A program made the position numbers and the translations under genes. A model generated the notes under the pieces. That model ran no database searches, had not been told where the DNA came from, and saw nothing but the letters and a program-made list of their open reading frames with translations. From Anaerococcus porci (lineage in GTDB: Bacteria; Bacillota; Clostridia; Tissierellales; Peptoniphilaceae), in assembly GCF_009696575.1 (NCBI RefSeq), contig NZ_VULQ01000009.1, forward strand, positions 31,348-95,347: a DNA stretch of 64,000 bases. The letters run 5' to 3'. Positions 1 through 12,467 of the stretch are shown here, piece by piece (within the stretch, counting starts at the first letter, position 1; each line of letters begins with the position of its first letter).

Positions 1-420
1 GTTTCCATCTCTTATTATCTCTAATTCAGATTTTATTTTCTTTAAGATTTTTTTACTATTTTCTTTATATTCATTACTTAGATCCTTCTCTAAATATTTA
101 TTTAAGTTTTTAAAATCATCCTCATCTATATCATCATAATCAAAATGGCTTATAGCATAAGCATCAATTGCGTTTTTGGAATTTTGATCAAGCTCAACCC
201 AATCACTCGGCTTGTCATTATTTATTATCCATGAATACTTAGTGTCTATTTCTATACTCTCACCTTCAAGCTCTTTTGAAATCCTAAGTCCACTATATTC
301 TCCTGACTTATAATCAATAAGTAAGTCTACAGATGTCTTCTTATCCTTAAATATAGTACTAATTTGATTTTTATCGGTAATTTCTTTTATTTTGTTTTTT
401 ACTTCTAAAACCTTGTTCAT
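1..420 (-). CDS. hypothetical protein, C-terminus cut by window edge
   Basis: An open frame of 140 codons begins at ATG 418-420 and runs off the left edge without a stop. A G-rich ribosome site (AGGGGG) lies just upstream of the ATG. The visible protein is rich in Lys, Glu and Asp, has no signal peptide or membrane segment, and looks cytosolic. The middle contains WVELDQNSKNAIDAYAI and then an acidic stretch DYDDIDEDD. I do not recognise the family. It lies 68 bases downstream of mprF on the same strand, with no clear terminator between, so it may be co-transcribed with it. Function unknown. Confidence 0.7.
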   Translation of the reverse strand, partial: MNKVLEVKNKIKEITDKNQISTIFKDKKTSVDLLIDYKSGEYSGLRISKELEGESIEIDTKYSWIINNDKPSDWVELDQNSKNAIDAYAISHFDYDDIDEDDFKNLNKYLEKDLSNEYKENSKKILKKIKSELEIIRDGN

Positions 421-488
421 AAATCCCCCTTTATATTTGCTTTTTAATAAATCTACCCTTAATGAGAGTTTAATTTGTAAAATTAATT

Positions 489-2993
489 TTACTTTCTATT
501 TGAAGCATACATTAAAGAAAGAGCTGAAAAGAAAAGTGAAGAGCCTCTTGAATATGAAAGATATCTCTCATCCCATTTTGTAGCATACTTATCTTTATAT
601 GATTTTAACCCCTCAAAGGAATAAAAAAAGTCACCAAATTTAAATATCAAATAAACGAGTTTTTCTTGTAAAAAAGAATGTCTCATAACACCAACATTGT
701 ATAAGGGTGCCATTCCTAAGTCAAAGTATTCTATATCATTTTGCTTACAATAGTTAAAAATATTTATAAATAAAAAGTCCATAAGCCCATCAGGATTTGC
801 ATCCTTCTTATAGCGCATTAAATCAACAGTCATCCAATTTTCAATATTTCCATAAGGAAGATTAGCAAACGCTATAATGTTTCTATCTCTATCATAAACT
901 ACGGCTATATCTGATTCATTAAGGTAAGTTCTATCAAAAAAGCCTAAAGAAAATCCCTTTTCTTTTTTACCATCAAGCCATGAATCTGAAATCTTCTTTA
1001 GTTGTTGAAGGAATTTTCCCTTATGTGGCTTTTCATAGATTTCAAATACATACCCTTCTCTATTTAGCTTATTTATAGACTTCCTTAAATTCTTGTTCTT
1101 CTTGCCATCTAAATTAAAGCTACTTAGATCAACTCTAGCACATTCACCAAATTTCATAAAATTAAATCCATATTCATGAAGCTTTAAAGTGATTTCTTTA
1201 CTTACCTCATAAAAGACGATATTATAGCCATAATCATCTGCTTCATTAATAAAGGAATCTAATAGGTTAAAAAAGAAAGTTTTATCCCCAATGGGATCTC
1301 CCATTACTATTAATTTGTCTGAAACTCTCCTAAATTGAAGGCATGCTAAGTCTTCATCATCTTTCTTGTACCAATATAGATATTTATCATTTAAGAAGGC
1401 TAAAAAGGCTTCTTTTGATCCACCTTTATTTTCACAAAGACTTACAAATCTATCTCTATCAAAGTCCTCACCTATAATAATTTTTTTACCTTGAAGATAT
1501 TTTATTATAATAAACACAACAAAATAAATTAATGAGATACTTACTACTATAGAAATAAAATTATACTCAAAAGGTACTACCACAAAGTCACTATTTTTAG
1601 CTATGTAAGCATCAATTATGGAGCCTGACTTTAGTATGCCTCCAACATAGATTATAAGCATAGTATTGGTTAGGATAAAATCAACAAGTCTATCTTCATT
1701 TGCATAGAGGAATTGTTTTGTATACATACCTTTTCTTGTAAATATCCAAATAATAAGCATTAATAATATATAGACCATAGTAGATATGCTATAGCCTGTA
1801 AGATAGGTATAGATTAGGACTAAGGATAATACTATAGGATTTAGAATATTTGATTTTTTTTGCCTTGATATATAGGCCCTTGCCATAATTATAAAAATAA
1901 AACCAAATAGAATTGATGGAAACTGGTAAATTGCAGATGCTTTTATAGGATTTAATCTTGCAATAATTCCTGACCCATAGGCCTTACTTGGAAGAGTTGC
2001 AGCAAGAATCATAAAAAGACCAAACACATACATCAAAACCGAATTTACTATAATAAGGATATTTCTTGTAAGTCGTCTTATAAATTTTTCATCTTTTATA
2101 TTAAATACTTTACTTAAATTTTTAATAAAAAATCCAGATGCTATTAAAAATGGAAGTAGGTAATAAAATATCCTATAAAGTAGAATCCATGTGAAAGCCA
2201 GCTCCTCATCTATTCCTTGACTTGATAATGCTAGAAGAATTACCAAATCAAATGACCCAATAGAACCTGGAATCATAGAAATATATCCAATAATATTTGC
2301 AATTACTACAAGTATAGCAAGTTTAAATATATTAAATTTAACCCCCATTAAAAGTCCTATAACTACAAAGGAACTCATTACACCAAACCATTCAGAAATC
2401 GAGATCAAAAATAGACTAATTTGACTTGACTTACTAAATTCAATCTTTTTTAAAATTGAAAGACCCAGTACAAATAGTAAGTATAAACTTGCTCCTATAA
2501 GAAGAATATAATAATTTTCTAATTTTTCATTAGGATGAAAATGTAAAGAAATTAAAGACAAAAGTGAGAAAAACCCCAATCCAGTAGGAAGAAAGACTAA
2601 AAGCTTCATAATTTTTCCAATCATTTCAGATGAATTTCTTCCCTTGCCATAGTAGGTCTTTCTTAAACCTATTGAAATGAGCCCTCCAAGACCTAGTACA
2701 TCATTAAAATTATTAATTGTAAAAGCAGTTTCTCCTATATATCTTTTATCTAAATCACTATTTATCTCCTTATTAAAAACAAAGTCATATAAAACTTGGG
2801 GAAGGTTGGCACAAATACCGTAAATTGCCATAAAAATTAGTGATATGAAGGACTGTTTTCTAAAAATATTATTTACTTCATCAAAACTTAATTCCTTAGA
2901 GATTTTTCTAAATTCTAAAACTATTAGTATTAGCACAGATATAAAAAATATATTTTTAAATACCTTTTTTAATGTCTTAAATTTTTCATTCAT
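489..2993 (-). CDS. mprF: MprF-type phosphatidylglycerol lysyltransferase/flippase
   Basis: An 834-residue membrane protein with the two-part layout of MprF. The first ~510 residues form many hydrophobic segments (flippase and lysyl-PG synthase membrane region). The last ~310 residues are a soluble DUF2156/GNAT-fold domain, recognisable from VYDRDRNIIAFANLPYG and YFDLGMAPLYNVG. Family members transfer an amino acid from aminoacyl-tRNA to phosphatidylglycerol and flip the product outward, which lowers negative surface charge and gives resistance to cationic peptides. The length is typical. The start has AAGGAG eight bases upstream. It is a single gene, not part of the str operon, whose terminator lies between them. 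Whether lysine or alanine is the amino acid cannot be told from sequence. Confidence 0.88.
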   Translation of the reverse strand: MNEKFKTLKKVFKNIFFISVLILIVLEFRKISKELSFDEVNNIFRKQSFISLIFMAIYGICANLPQVLYDFVFNKEINSDLDKRYIGETAFTINNFNDVLGLGGLISIGLRKTYYGKGRNSSEMIGKIMKLLVFLPTGLGFFSLLSLISLHFHPNEKLENYYILLIGASLYLLFVLGLSILKKIEFSKSSQISLFLISISEWFGVMSSFVVIGLLMGVKFNIFKLAILVVIANIIGYISMIPGSIGSFDLVILLALSSQGIDEELAFTWILLYRIFYYLLPFLIASGFFIKNLSKVFNIKDEKFIRRLTRNILIIVNSVLMYVFGLFMILAATLPSKAYGSGIIARLNPIKASAIYQFPSILFGFIFIIMARAYISRQKKSNILNPIVLSLVLIYTYLTGYSISTMVYILLMLIIWIFTRKGMYTKQFLYANEDRLVDFILTNTMLIIYVGGILKSGSIIDAYIAKNSDFVVVPFEYNFISIVVSISLIYFVVFIIIKYLQGKKIIIGEDFDRDRFVSLCENKGGSKEAFLAFLNDKYLYWYKKDDEDLACLQFRRVSDKLIVMGDPIGDKTFFFNLLDSFINEADDYGYNIVFYEVSKEITLKLHEYGFNFMKFGECARVDLSSFNLDGKKNKNLRKSINKLNREGYVFEIYEKPHKGKFLQQLKKISDSWLDGKKEKGFSLGFFDRTYLNESDIAVVYDRDRNIIAFANLPYGNIENWMTVDLMRYKKDANPDGLMDFLFINIFNYCKQNDIEYFDLGMAPLYNVGVMRHSFLQEKLVYLIFKFGDFFYSFEGLKSYKDKYATKWDERYLSYSRGSSLFFSALSLMYASNRK

Positions 2994-3141
2994 AATTACT
3001 CCTTAATACCTAAAATTTTAGAATATACTTTTAATATTCTTTAGAAATTTATTTACATATATTATAAATATCATTTTTTTATAAATTTATTTAGGTATTT
3101 ACTATTTTATCATTATTAACTTATTTAAATTTATGTACTTT

Positions 3142-3168
3142 AAAAAATCCCAGGCTAAGGCCTGGGAT
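3142..3168 (-). terminator. Rho-independent terminator of the str operon
   Basis: The minus strand reads an 8-bp GC-rich stem (TCCCAGGC paired with GCCTGGGA, four-base loop) followed directly by six T. It lies about 27 bases past the tuf stop, as expected for the operon end. Confidence 0.9.
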
Positions 3169-3194
3169 AAATCAAAATATTAATTCTTATTTAA

Positions 3195-4391
3195 TTAAGC
3201 TATAACTTTTGTTACAACTCCTGAAGCAACTGTTCTTCCACCTTCTCTTACTGCGAATCTTAGTCCTTCTTCAAGAGCTATTGGTTTTTGTAATGTGATT
3301 TTGAATGTTGCATTATCTCCTGGCATTACCATTTCTGTTCCTTCTTCTAATTGGATGTCTCCTGTTACGTCTGTTGTTCTAAAGAAGAATTGTGGTCTAT
3401 AGCCTGAGAAGAATGGTGTATGACGTCCACCTTCTTCTTTGGTTAGTACGTATACTTGGCCTTCAAATTCTGTGTGTGGGTGTACTGAACCTGGTGCTGC
3501 TATTACTTGCCCTCTTTGGATTTCGTTTCTTTGAACTCCTCTTAGTAGTAACGCACAGTTATCTCCTGATTCTGTTACTTCTAGTGATTTGTGGAACATT
3601 TCTATTCCTGTTACTACTACTTCTCTTGTTTTGTCAGTTAATCCTACAATTTCTACTGTTGAGCCTAGTTTTAGGGTTCCTCTTTCTACTCTTCCTGTTG
3701 CTACTGTTCCACGTCCTGAGATTGTCATTACGTCTTCTACTGGCATTAGGAATGGTTGGTCATTGTCTCTTTCTGGTATGTCAAAGTATTCATCTACTTG
3801 TTCCATTAAGTTTAGGATTTTATCTGACCATGGTCCTTCTCCACCTTCTTGGATTGCTTTTAATGCTGATCCTACTACTACTGGTGCTCCATCTCCGTCG
3901 AAGTCGTATTCGTTTAGTAAATCTCTTACTTCCATTTCTACTAGTTCGATTAATTCTGGATCATCTACTTGGTCTTCTTTGTTTAAGAATACTGCGATTT
4001 TTGGTACTCCAACTTGTCTTGCTAGTAGAATGTGTTCTCTTGTTTGTGGCATTGGACCGTCTGCTGCTGATACTACTATGATTGCTCCGTCCATTTGGGC
4101 TGCTCCTGTTATCATGTTTTTAACGTAGTCAGCGTGGCCTGGTGCGTCAATGTGTGCATAGTGTCTGTTTGGTGTTTCATATTCTACTACAGATGTGTTG
4201 ATTGTGATTCCTCTTTCTCTCTCTTCTGGAGCTTTATCGATTTTATCATAATCAATTGATTCACCTGTTCCGTATTTTTTATTTAATACTAATGTGATTG
4301 CTGCTGTTGTTGTTGTTTTACCATGGTCAACGTGTCCTATTGTACCAATATTAATATGTGGTTTACTTCTTTCAAATGTTTCTTTACTCAT
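3195..4391 (-). CDS. tuf: elongation factor Tu
   Basis: A 398-residue GTPase that delivers aminoacyl-tRNA to the ribosomal A site. The P-loop GHVDHGKT is at about residues 19-26, the switch II motif DAPGHADY follows, and the base-recognition motif reads NKED. Domains 2 and 3 are complete and the protein ends in the usual VVTKVIA. It is the last gene of rpsL-rpsG-fusA-tuf, 18 bases after fusA. The start has AGGAGG seven bases upstream. Codon choice is visibly more restricted than in neighbouring genes (heavy use of a few codons per amino acid), as expected for one of the most highly expressed proteins. Confidence 0.98.
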   Translation of the reverse strand: MSKETFERSKPHINIGTIGHVDHGKTTTTAAITLVLNKKYGTGESIDYDKIDKAPEERERGITINTSVVEYETPNRHYAHIDAPGHADYVKNMITGAAQMDGAIIVVSAADGPMPQTREHILLARQVGVPKIAVFLNKEDQVDDPELIELVEMEVRDLLNEYDFDGDGAPVVVGSALKAIQEGGEGPWSDKILNLMEQVDEYFDIPERDNDQPFLMPVEDVMTISGRGTVATGRVERGTLKLGSTVEIVGLTDKTREVVVTGIEMFHKSLEVTESGDNCALLLRGVQRNEIQRGQVIAAPGSVHPHTEFEGQVYVLTKEEGGRHTPFFSGYRPQFFFRTTDVTGDIQLEEGTEMVMPGDNATFKITLQKPIALEEGLRFAVREGGRTVASGVVTKVIA

Positions 4392-4409
4392 TTCATCCTC
4401 CTGTTTGTT

Positions 4410-6482
4410 TTATTTATTTAATACTTCTTCTTTTACACTTTCAGGTACTTGTGCATAGTGGTCAAATGTCATTGAATATGTTGCCCTACCTTGAGTTTTA
4501 CTTCTTAAGTCTGTTGCATATCCAAACATTTCTGAAAGTGGAATGAATGCATTTAGCACATGGATTCCATCTTTAGGATTCATTCCATCAATCTTACCTC
4601 TTCTTGATGAAACATCTCCCATTACATCTCCTAGGTATTCATCAGGTGTTGTAATTTCTACTTTTTCCATTGGTTCAAGTAATATTGGTTTAGCCTTAGC
4701 TACTGCATTTTTAAGAGCCATAGAACCTGCTACGTGGAAAGCTACTTCTGATGAGTCTACTTCGTGGTATGAACCATCAAATACTTCTACATGCATATCA
4801 ACCATTGGATATCCACCAAGTATACCTTGAGTAGCTGCTTCCCTAACACCTTCTTCAACTGGTTTAATATATTCTTTAGGAATTGCTCCTCCAACAATTT
4901 TGGATTCAAATGTAATTCCTGAGCCTTCTTCGCCAGGCATAATTCTAAGAACAACGTCACCATATTGACCAGAACCACCAGATTGTCTTACAAATTTACC
5001 TTGTGCTTCTGCAGGAGCTGTTATAGATTCTCTATATGCTACTTGTGGATTACCTATATTTGCTTCTACTTTAAATTCACGAAGCAGTCTATCTACGATA
5101 ATTTCAAGGTGTAATTCTCCCATTCCTGAAATTATTGTTTGTCCTGTTTCTTCATCTGTCTTAGTAACAAATGTTGGATCTTCTTCAGCAAGTTTTTGAA
5201 GTCCTAAAGCCATCTTATCTTGTGAAGCTCTTGTTTTTGGTTCAATGGCTACCGAGATAACTGGGTCTGGAAATTCCATATTTTCAAGAATGATTGGATC
5301 ATCTTGAACACATAAAGAATCTCCTGTTGTTGTATTTTTAAGTCCTAGAAGAGCTACAATATCTCCACAATAACCTGTTTCGATTTCCTCTTGTTTGTTA
5401 GAGTGCATTTGTAGTATTCTTCCAACTCTTTCTCTTTTACCCTTTGTTGCATTATAGATGTATGAACCTGATTCTATAACTCCTGAATAGATTCTTACAT
5501 AAATTAACTTACCTACATATGGATCAGTTACTACTTTAAATGCTAAAGCAGAAAGAGGCTCTTCATCTCCAGGGTGTCTTTCAATAACTTTTTCTTCATC
5601 TTTTGGATCTGTACCTTGGACATCTGGAATATCAAGTGGACTTGGCATGTAATCAACTATTGCATCAAGTAGTGCTTGAACACCCTTATTTTTGTATGCG
5701 GATCCACATAGACATGGGAATATTTTCTTTTCGATTGTTCCCTTTCTTATAGCAGCTTTCATTTCATCTTCAGTTACTTCTTCACCTTCTAGATATTTCA
5801 TCATGATTGTATCATCAATTTCTGACAATTCTTCTAAAAGATTAGATCTGTACTCTTCTGCTTTTTCTTTCAAATTATCTGGGATTTCGCCTTTGATTGG
5901 GTGTGCTCCTAAATCTTCTGTATTGTATGTTACAGATTCCATTGTTACTAGGTCAACTACACCTTCAAATTCAGATTCTGCTCCTATAGGTATTTCTATA
6001 GGTACAGCATTTGCTTTTAACTTTTCTTTGATAGTATCTACAGACATGAAAAAGTCAGCACCTGTGGCATCCATCTTATTTATAAAACAAAATCTTGGAA
6101 TATCATATTTATCAGCTTGTCTCCAAACTGTTTCTGATTGTGGTTCTACACCACTTTTGGCATCAAATAAGGCAACAGCACCATCTAGTACCCTTAGAGA
6201 TCTTTCAACCTCTACAGTAAAGTCAACGTGACCTGGTGTATCTATGATGTTAATTCTGTGATTATTCCAGTAACATGTTGTAGCAGCAGATCCTATTGTG
6301 ATTCCTCTTTCCTTTTCTTGCTCCATGGAATCCATTACTGCTGTACCATCGTGAGTATCACCTATTTTATATATCTTACCAGTATAAAATAACATTCTTT
6401 CTGTTACTGTTGTTTTACCAGCATCGATATGAGCCATGATACCTATATTTCTGGTTTCTTTTAATGAGACATCTCTTGCCAT
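4410..6482 (-). CDS. fusA: elongation factor G
   Basis: A 690-residue translocase GTPase, full family length. It starts [20 protein letters not shown] and carries the P-loop AHIDAGKTT, switch [10 protein letters not shown] and NKMD guanine motif. Later domains include the conserved GMGELHLEI and the domain IV stretch GSGQYGDV. It catalyses translocation of tRNA and mRNA after peptide bond formation and helps ribosome recycling. It sits between rpsG (8-base gap) and tuf, in canonical str operon order. A purine-rich ribosome site (TTAGGGGGA) precedes the ATG. Confidence 0.98.
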   Translation of the reverse strand: MARDVSLKETRNIGIMAHIDAGKTTVTERMLFYTGKIYKIGDTHDGTAVMDSMEQEKERGITIGSAATTCYWNNHRINIIDTPGHVDFTVEVERSLRVLDGAVALFDAKSGVEPQSETVWRQADKYDIPRFCFINKMDATGADFFMSVDTIKEKLKANAVPIEIPIGAESEFEGVVDLVTMESVTYNTEDLGAHPIKGEIPDNLKEKAEEYRSNLLEELSEIDDTIMMKYLEGEEVTEDEMKAAIRKGTIEKKIFPCLCGSAYKNKGVQALLDAIVDYMPSPLDIPDVQGTDPKDEEKVIERHPGDEEPLSALAFKVVTDPYVGKLIYVRIYSGVIESGSYIYNATKGKRERVGRILQMHSNKQEEIETGYCGDIVALLGLKNTTTGDSLCVQDDPIILENMEFPDPVISVAIEPKTRASQDKMALGLQKLAEEDPTFVTKTDEETGQTIISGMGELHLEIIVDRLLREFKVEANIGNPQVAYRESITAPAEAQGKFVRQSGGSGQYGDVVLRIMPGEEGSGITFESKIVGGAIPKEYIKPVEEGVREAATQGILGGYPMVDMHVEVFDGSYHEVDSSEVAFHVAGSMALKNAVAKAKPILLEPMEKVEITTPDEYLGDVMGDVSSRRGKIDGMNPKDGIHVLNAFIPLSEMFGYATDLRSKTQGRATYSMTFDHYAQVPESVKEEVLNK

Positions 6483-6490
6483 CGATCCCC

Positions 6491-6961
6491 CTAATATCTA
6501 TAGTGTGCGAAAGCTTTATTAGCTTCTGCAGCTCTGTGCATTTCTTCTTTACGTTTAACACTTGCACCAGCATTATTTGATGCGTCTAAGATTTCTTTAG
6601 ATAATCTTTCAACCATAGTTTTTTCACCACGAGCTCTTGAGAAATTAACTAACCATCTTAAGCCTAAAGTTTGTCTTCTTTCTGGTCTAACTTCCATAGG
6701 AACTTGATAGTTTGCACCACCAATTCTTCTTGCTTTAACTTCAAGTGTTGGCATAACATTCTCTAAAGCTTGGTAGAATACTTCTAATGGATCATTTCCA
6801 GAAGTTTCTCCAACTATATCGAAAGCATCGTAAACTATTTTTGTAGCAACACCTTTTTTACCGTCAAGCATAACGTTGTTGATAAGTTTTGTTACAACTC
6901 TATCGTTATACTTAGCATCTGGCATTACCTCTCTTTTTGGTATATGTCCTTTTCTTGACAC
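6491..6961 (-). CDS. rpsG: 30S ribosomal protein S7 (GTG start)
   Basis: S7 nucleates assembly of the 30S head and contacts the E-site tRNA. An open frame runs 29 codons further upstream to 7048, but the family start is the [10 protein letters not shown] region. A GTG codon at 6959-6961 fits it exactly, with AAAGGAGG about nine bases upstream. This gives 156 residues, the normal S7 length. The core motifs [21 protein letters not shown] (split as GGANYQVP and RPERRQTLG) and the C-terminal HYRY are present. The 135 bases between rpsL and this start are unusually long and could hold a leader structure. Confidence 0.96.
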   Translation of the reverse strand: MSRKGHIPKREVMPDAKYNDRVVTKLINNVMLDGKKGVATKIVYDAFDIVGETSGNDPLEVFYQALENVMPTLEVKARRIGGANYQVPMEVRPERRQTLGLRWLVNFSRARGEKTMVERLSKEILDASNNAGASVKRKEEMHRAAEANKAFAHYRY

Positions 6962-7096
6962 TTTGCTTCCCTCCTTTACCAATTTAGTAATATCTTTAGT
7001 ACTCGACCCTAAGGCCTTAAACGACCTTAAAGCCGTTTGTGTGCACATATACTTTATTTTAAGCTTAGTACATTATGCACTACATCTAAATACTAA

Positions 7097-7507
7097 TTAT
7101 TCGCCTTTTTTAGCTCCGTATTTAGATCTACCTTGTTTTCTTCCTTCTACTCCTGCTGTATCAAGAGTACCTCTTATAATATGGTATCTAACACCTGGAA
7201 GGTCTTTTACTCTTCCTCCTCTTATAAGTACAACTGAGTGTTCTTGAAGGTTGTGTCCAATTCCTGGTATATAAGAAAGAACTTCTGCTCCATTTGTAAG
7301 TCTAACTCTGGCAACTTTTCTTAAAGCTGAGTTAGGCTTTTTAGGTGTTACTGTTCTTACTGAAGTACAAACTCCACGTTTTTGTGGTGATTGAACCTTA
7401 GTTTGTCTTCTTTTAAGTGTATTGAAGTTGTAACCTAAAGCTGGTGTAGCTGACTTTTCTTTAATTGTCTTTCTACCTTTTCTAACAAGTTGGTTAATTG
7501 TAGGCAT
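7097..7507 (-). CDS. rpsL: 30S ribosomal protein S12
   Basis: A 136-residue decoding-centre protein of the 30S subunit, first gene of the str operon. Conserved blocks are [35 protein letters not shown], and [13 protein letters not shown]. The PKKPNS loop keeps both lysines and the later [12 protein letters not shown] loop is normal, so the usual streptomycin-resistance changes are not seen. AAGGAGG lies ideally before the ATG. A strong promoter and a leader hairpin lie upstream. Confidence 0.97.
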   Translation of the reverse strand: MPTINQLVRKGRKTIKEKSATPALGYNFNTLKRRQTKVQSPQKRGVCTSVRTVTPKKPNSALRKVARVRLTNGAEVLSYIPGIGHNLQEHSVVLIRGGRVKDLPGVRYHIIRGTLDTAGVEGRKQGRSKYGAKKGE

Positions 7508-7543
7508 AATGCACCTCCTTTTCTTTTAAATTTTTTAATGATA

Positions 7544-7579
7544 ATTAATAGGACTGACCTTATGCCAATCCTTATTAAT
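7544..7579 (-). promoter_or_regulatory. stem-loop in the rpsL leader
   Basis: Just after the predicted transcription start the minus strand folds as AGGATTGGC - ATAAG - GTCAGTCCT, with G:U pairs, extended by ATTAATA/TATTAAT at the base. No T-run follows, so it is not a terminator. It could be a ribosomal-protein binding leader or an mRNA-stabilising 5' hairpin. Confidence 0.5.
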
Positions 7580-7606
7580 TTTACTATCTAATGTCTCTAA
7601 TGTCAA
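7578..7606 (-). promoter_or_regulatory. promoter of the str operon
   Basis: Minus strand: TTGACA (7601-7606), 17-base spacer, TAAAAT (7578-7583). This is a near-consensus housekeeping promoter about 70 bases before rpsL. Confidence 0.75.
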
Positions 7607-7798
7607 ATATTTGAAACACTTTAATAAAATATTTCTTTTTATTTATTTTACAAAACTTAATAATTGATTTTTGAATGTCTATAAATTATTAAAAAAATCT
7701 TAATCATAGCTATTTATAAAGGTATTTACTAAGATATAGTCCATATAATTATTTATAAAGAAAGAGTCATATTTTTCTAATTTATCAAATATTTTACT

Positions 7799-8560
7799 TT
7801 ATGAAGTATTTTTTTTACTTTTATAATTGATATATTTAAGAACTAAAAAATCTATAATAACATAATATTGACTTACTGGAGATATGGATGTGTTTTTTTC
7901 ATACCTATAGACCTCATGAGATATAAAGTTTAAATTTACATCAGATATCTTTGAAAGTTTATTATTAGAAAGCTTTGTAATTGATACAACAAAGACTTTT
8001 TTCTTAATATTATTTAAAAAGTTTATAACTAGCTTATTATCTCCTGAAAAAGATAAGGCAAATATAATATCTTTTTCTTTTATATTCTCATTAATTAAGG
8101 CTATATCTCTTCTTGCATCAATGATAATTATAATTTTTCCTATATTAAGAAAATTTCTTTTAAGCTCTTGGGCAAGATTCCTTTGGATAAAGCCTGAATA
8201 AATTACATATATGTTTTCAGCCTTGTCTAGATTTTCAAATAAAAAGTCGAGATTTCTATTTTTAATCATATTCATACTTATTAAAATGTCATTATAGGTA
8301 AACTCTATTTCGTTTTCATCAAAATCTACAATTTTCCCATCTTCCCACTTTATTAGATACTTAAGTTCTGAGTAACCATCAAGTCCTAATTTTTTAGCTA
8401 AATTTACTATAGAGCTTGTTGAAAATTTTGTATTTTTAGAAAAGTCTTTTAAGTTCTTTTCTACAAAATCATCCTTATTTTGAGTTATATAAGAAAATAG
8501 TTCTATATCTTTACTATCTAAATTTTCATAAGATTCTTTTACTAAATCACTAACTTTCAT
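7799..8560 (-). CDS. RpiR-family regulator (HTH plus SIS domain)
   Basis: A 253-residue transcription factor. Residues ~1-75 are the HTH_6 DNA-binding domain, with the family signature NLAKKLGLDGYSELKY. The rest is a SIS sugar-phosphate binding fold, seen in NIYVIYSGFIQRNLAQEL and IIFALSFSGDNK. RpiR proteins sense phosphosugars and control sugar uptake genes. It overlaps the preceding rpiR-like gene by 11 bases and is the last gene of the alpha-glucoside cluster. AGGA precedes the ATG. The likely effector is a phosphorylated disaccharide or hexose phosphate, by context only. Two tandem RpiR genes suggest a heteromeric or divided regulator. Confidence 0.85.
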   Translation of the reverse strand: MKVSDLVKESYENLDSKDIELFSYITQNKDDFVEKNLKDFSKNTKFSTSSIVNLAKKLGLDGYSELKYLIKWEDGKIVDFDENEIEFTYNDILISMNMIKNRNLDFLFENLDKAENIYVIYSGFIQRNLAQELKRNFLNIGKIIIIIDARRDIALINENIKEKDIIFALSFSGDNKLVINFLNNIKKKVFVVSITKLSNNKLSKISDVNLNFISHEVYRYEKNTSISPVSQYYVIIDFLVLKYINYKSKKNTS

Positions 8561-9233
8561 TACTTATCCTAAATTCTCTATATTTTTTAAAAAAATCTTC
8601 TATCTTCCCTAAATTTTTTGTTATTAGATTTAAACTCTTATCATGAATTTTTTCTAAATTTATAAAATAATCACAAAGAAATGCATTCTTAATTCCATCG
8701 CTTATAAGAATCTTTAGACAATCTATATTTGATATTATTGACAAAAGCTCTAGAGCATACTGATCTTTTGATAAATCTATTACAAATATTGTCGAATTTT
8801 CTAATAATTTCTTATTAAAGGTTGATAGTTCATCCCTTCCCTGATAACTCTCTGAAAATTGACCAAAATCTTTTAAATATAGTTTAATGGAAGAACACAA
8901 AACTTCTTCATATTGTCCATTGCCGTATATAAAGATATTGTTAGTATTAATAAGTTTTTCAAAAATTTCACTTAAGTCTTCTTTAATTTTACTTTCATCT
9001 ATGCTTTCAGCATTTCTATCCTTATTGATATAAAATTTAAGTTCACTATATCCATTAAATCCTAGTTTTTTAGAAAATCTTAGTACACTTGTCCTTGATG
9101 TAAAGCATAGTTTTGCCAAATCATTAATAGATTGGTCTAAAACCCCTCTATTATTTAATATAAACTCTGCAATCGTTAGGTCAGTTTGACTTAGCTTTTT
9201 TTTATTTTTACTTATCAATTTTTCTATTGTCAT
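8550..9233 (-). CDS. RpiR-family regulator, short form
   Basis: A 227-residue protein, shorter than usual for the family (about 250-290). The HTH domain is intact (SINDLAKLCFTSRTSVLRF, then KKLGFNGYSELKF). The SIS half starts with IFIYGNGQYEEVLCSSIKLY, but its sugar-binding loop looks degraded: no clear S-x-S-G motif is visible, in contrast to its neighbour. It may therefore bind DNA while its partner senses the sugar. It lies 84 bases past the glucosidase stop, behind a hairpin terminator that could set its level by read-through. GGAGG precedes the ATG. Confidence 0.82.
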   Translation of the reverse strand: MTIEKLISKNKKKLSQTDLTIAEFILNNRGVLDQSINDLAKLCFTSRTSVLRFSKKLGFNGYSELKFYINKDRNAESIDESKIKEDLSEIFEKLINTNNIFIYGNGQYEEVLCSSIKLYLKDFGQFSESYQGRDELSTFNKKLLENSTIFVIDLSKDQYALELLSIISNIDCLKILISDGIKNAFLCDYFINLEKIHDKSLNLITKNLGKIEDFFKKYREFRISNES

Positions 9234-9245
9234 GGAACCTCCAAA

Positions 9246-9282
9246 AAAATCCTAGTAACATTATACTGCTACTAGGATTTTT
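9246..9282 (-). terminator. hairpin terminator between the glucosidase and the rpiR pair
   Basis: Stem TCCTAGTA (9250-9257) pairs with TACTAGGA (9270-9277), loop 12 bases. On the minus strand it is followed by a run of seven T. It may be partial, giving lower expression of the regulators. Confidence 0.75.
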
Positions 9283-9317
9283 ATTTCCTATATTATTCTA
9301 ATTTTCAAAAAATTTAA

Positions 9318-12228
<2,911 letters not shown>

Positions 12229-12269
12229 TTTTATCACCCTCCTTAGGTAAACGATATCTATATATTGAT

Positions 12270-12308
12270 ATGATATTATTATTTTTAGTGATTGTCAATA
12301 GATATTGA
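12270..12308 (-). promoter_or_regulatory. promoter of the alpha-glucoside operon with overlapping palindrome
   Basis: Minus strand: TTGACA (12293-12298), 17-base spacer, TATCAT (12270-12275). The -35 box overlaps a perfect palindrome TCAATA-GA-TATTGA (12295-12308), a good place for an operator. A looser ATATC/GATAT dyad lies at 12253-12271. Binding by the RpiR proteins is inference. Confidence 0.55.
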
Positions 12309-12467
12309 AATTTCGGGATATTTTGTTATTTTATAAATATATTTTTAAAATGTGAATATTCTCCTTTAATATTTTCACAGATCAAGTACAATCATGAAAA
12401 CAATTTTAATGAATTAACTTCTATAACTACAAAAAATAAATTTTGAAATAAAGAATTTGAGGTAAGT

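Noticed and set aside
3392..4081. Long open frame of 229 codons on the plus strand inside tuf
   Set aside because: It reads as Leu-rich antisense of the strongly biased tuf codons, with no ribosome site and no family resemblance.
5692..6231. 179-codon open frame opposite fusA
   Set aside because: Antisense shadow of a conserved gene, Ser/Thr-rich, no start signal.
12238..12467. Riboswitch or sRNA in the malX/AOR-like gap
   Set aside because: Only AT-rich sequence, one promoter and palindromes are visible; no known aptamer motif.
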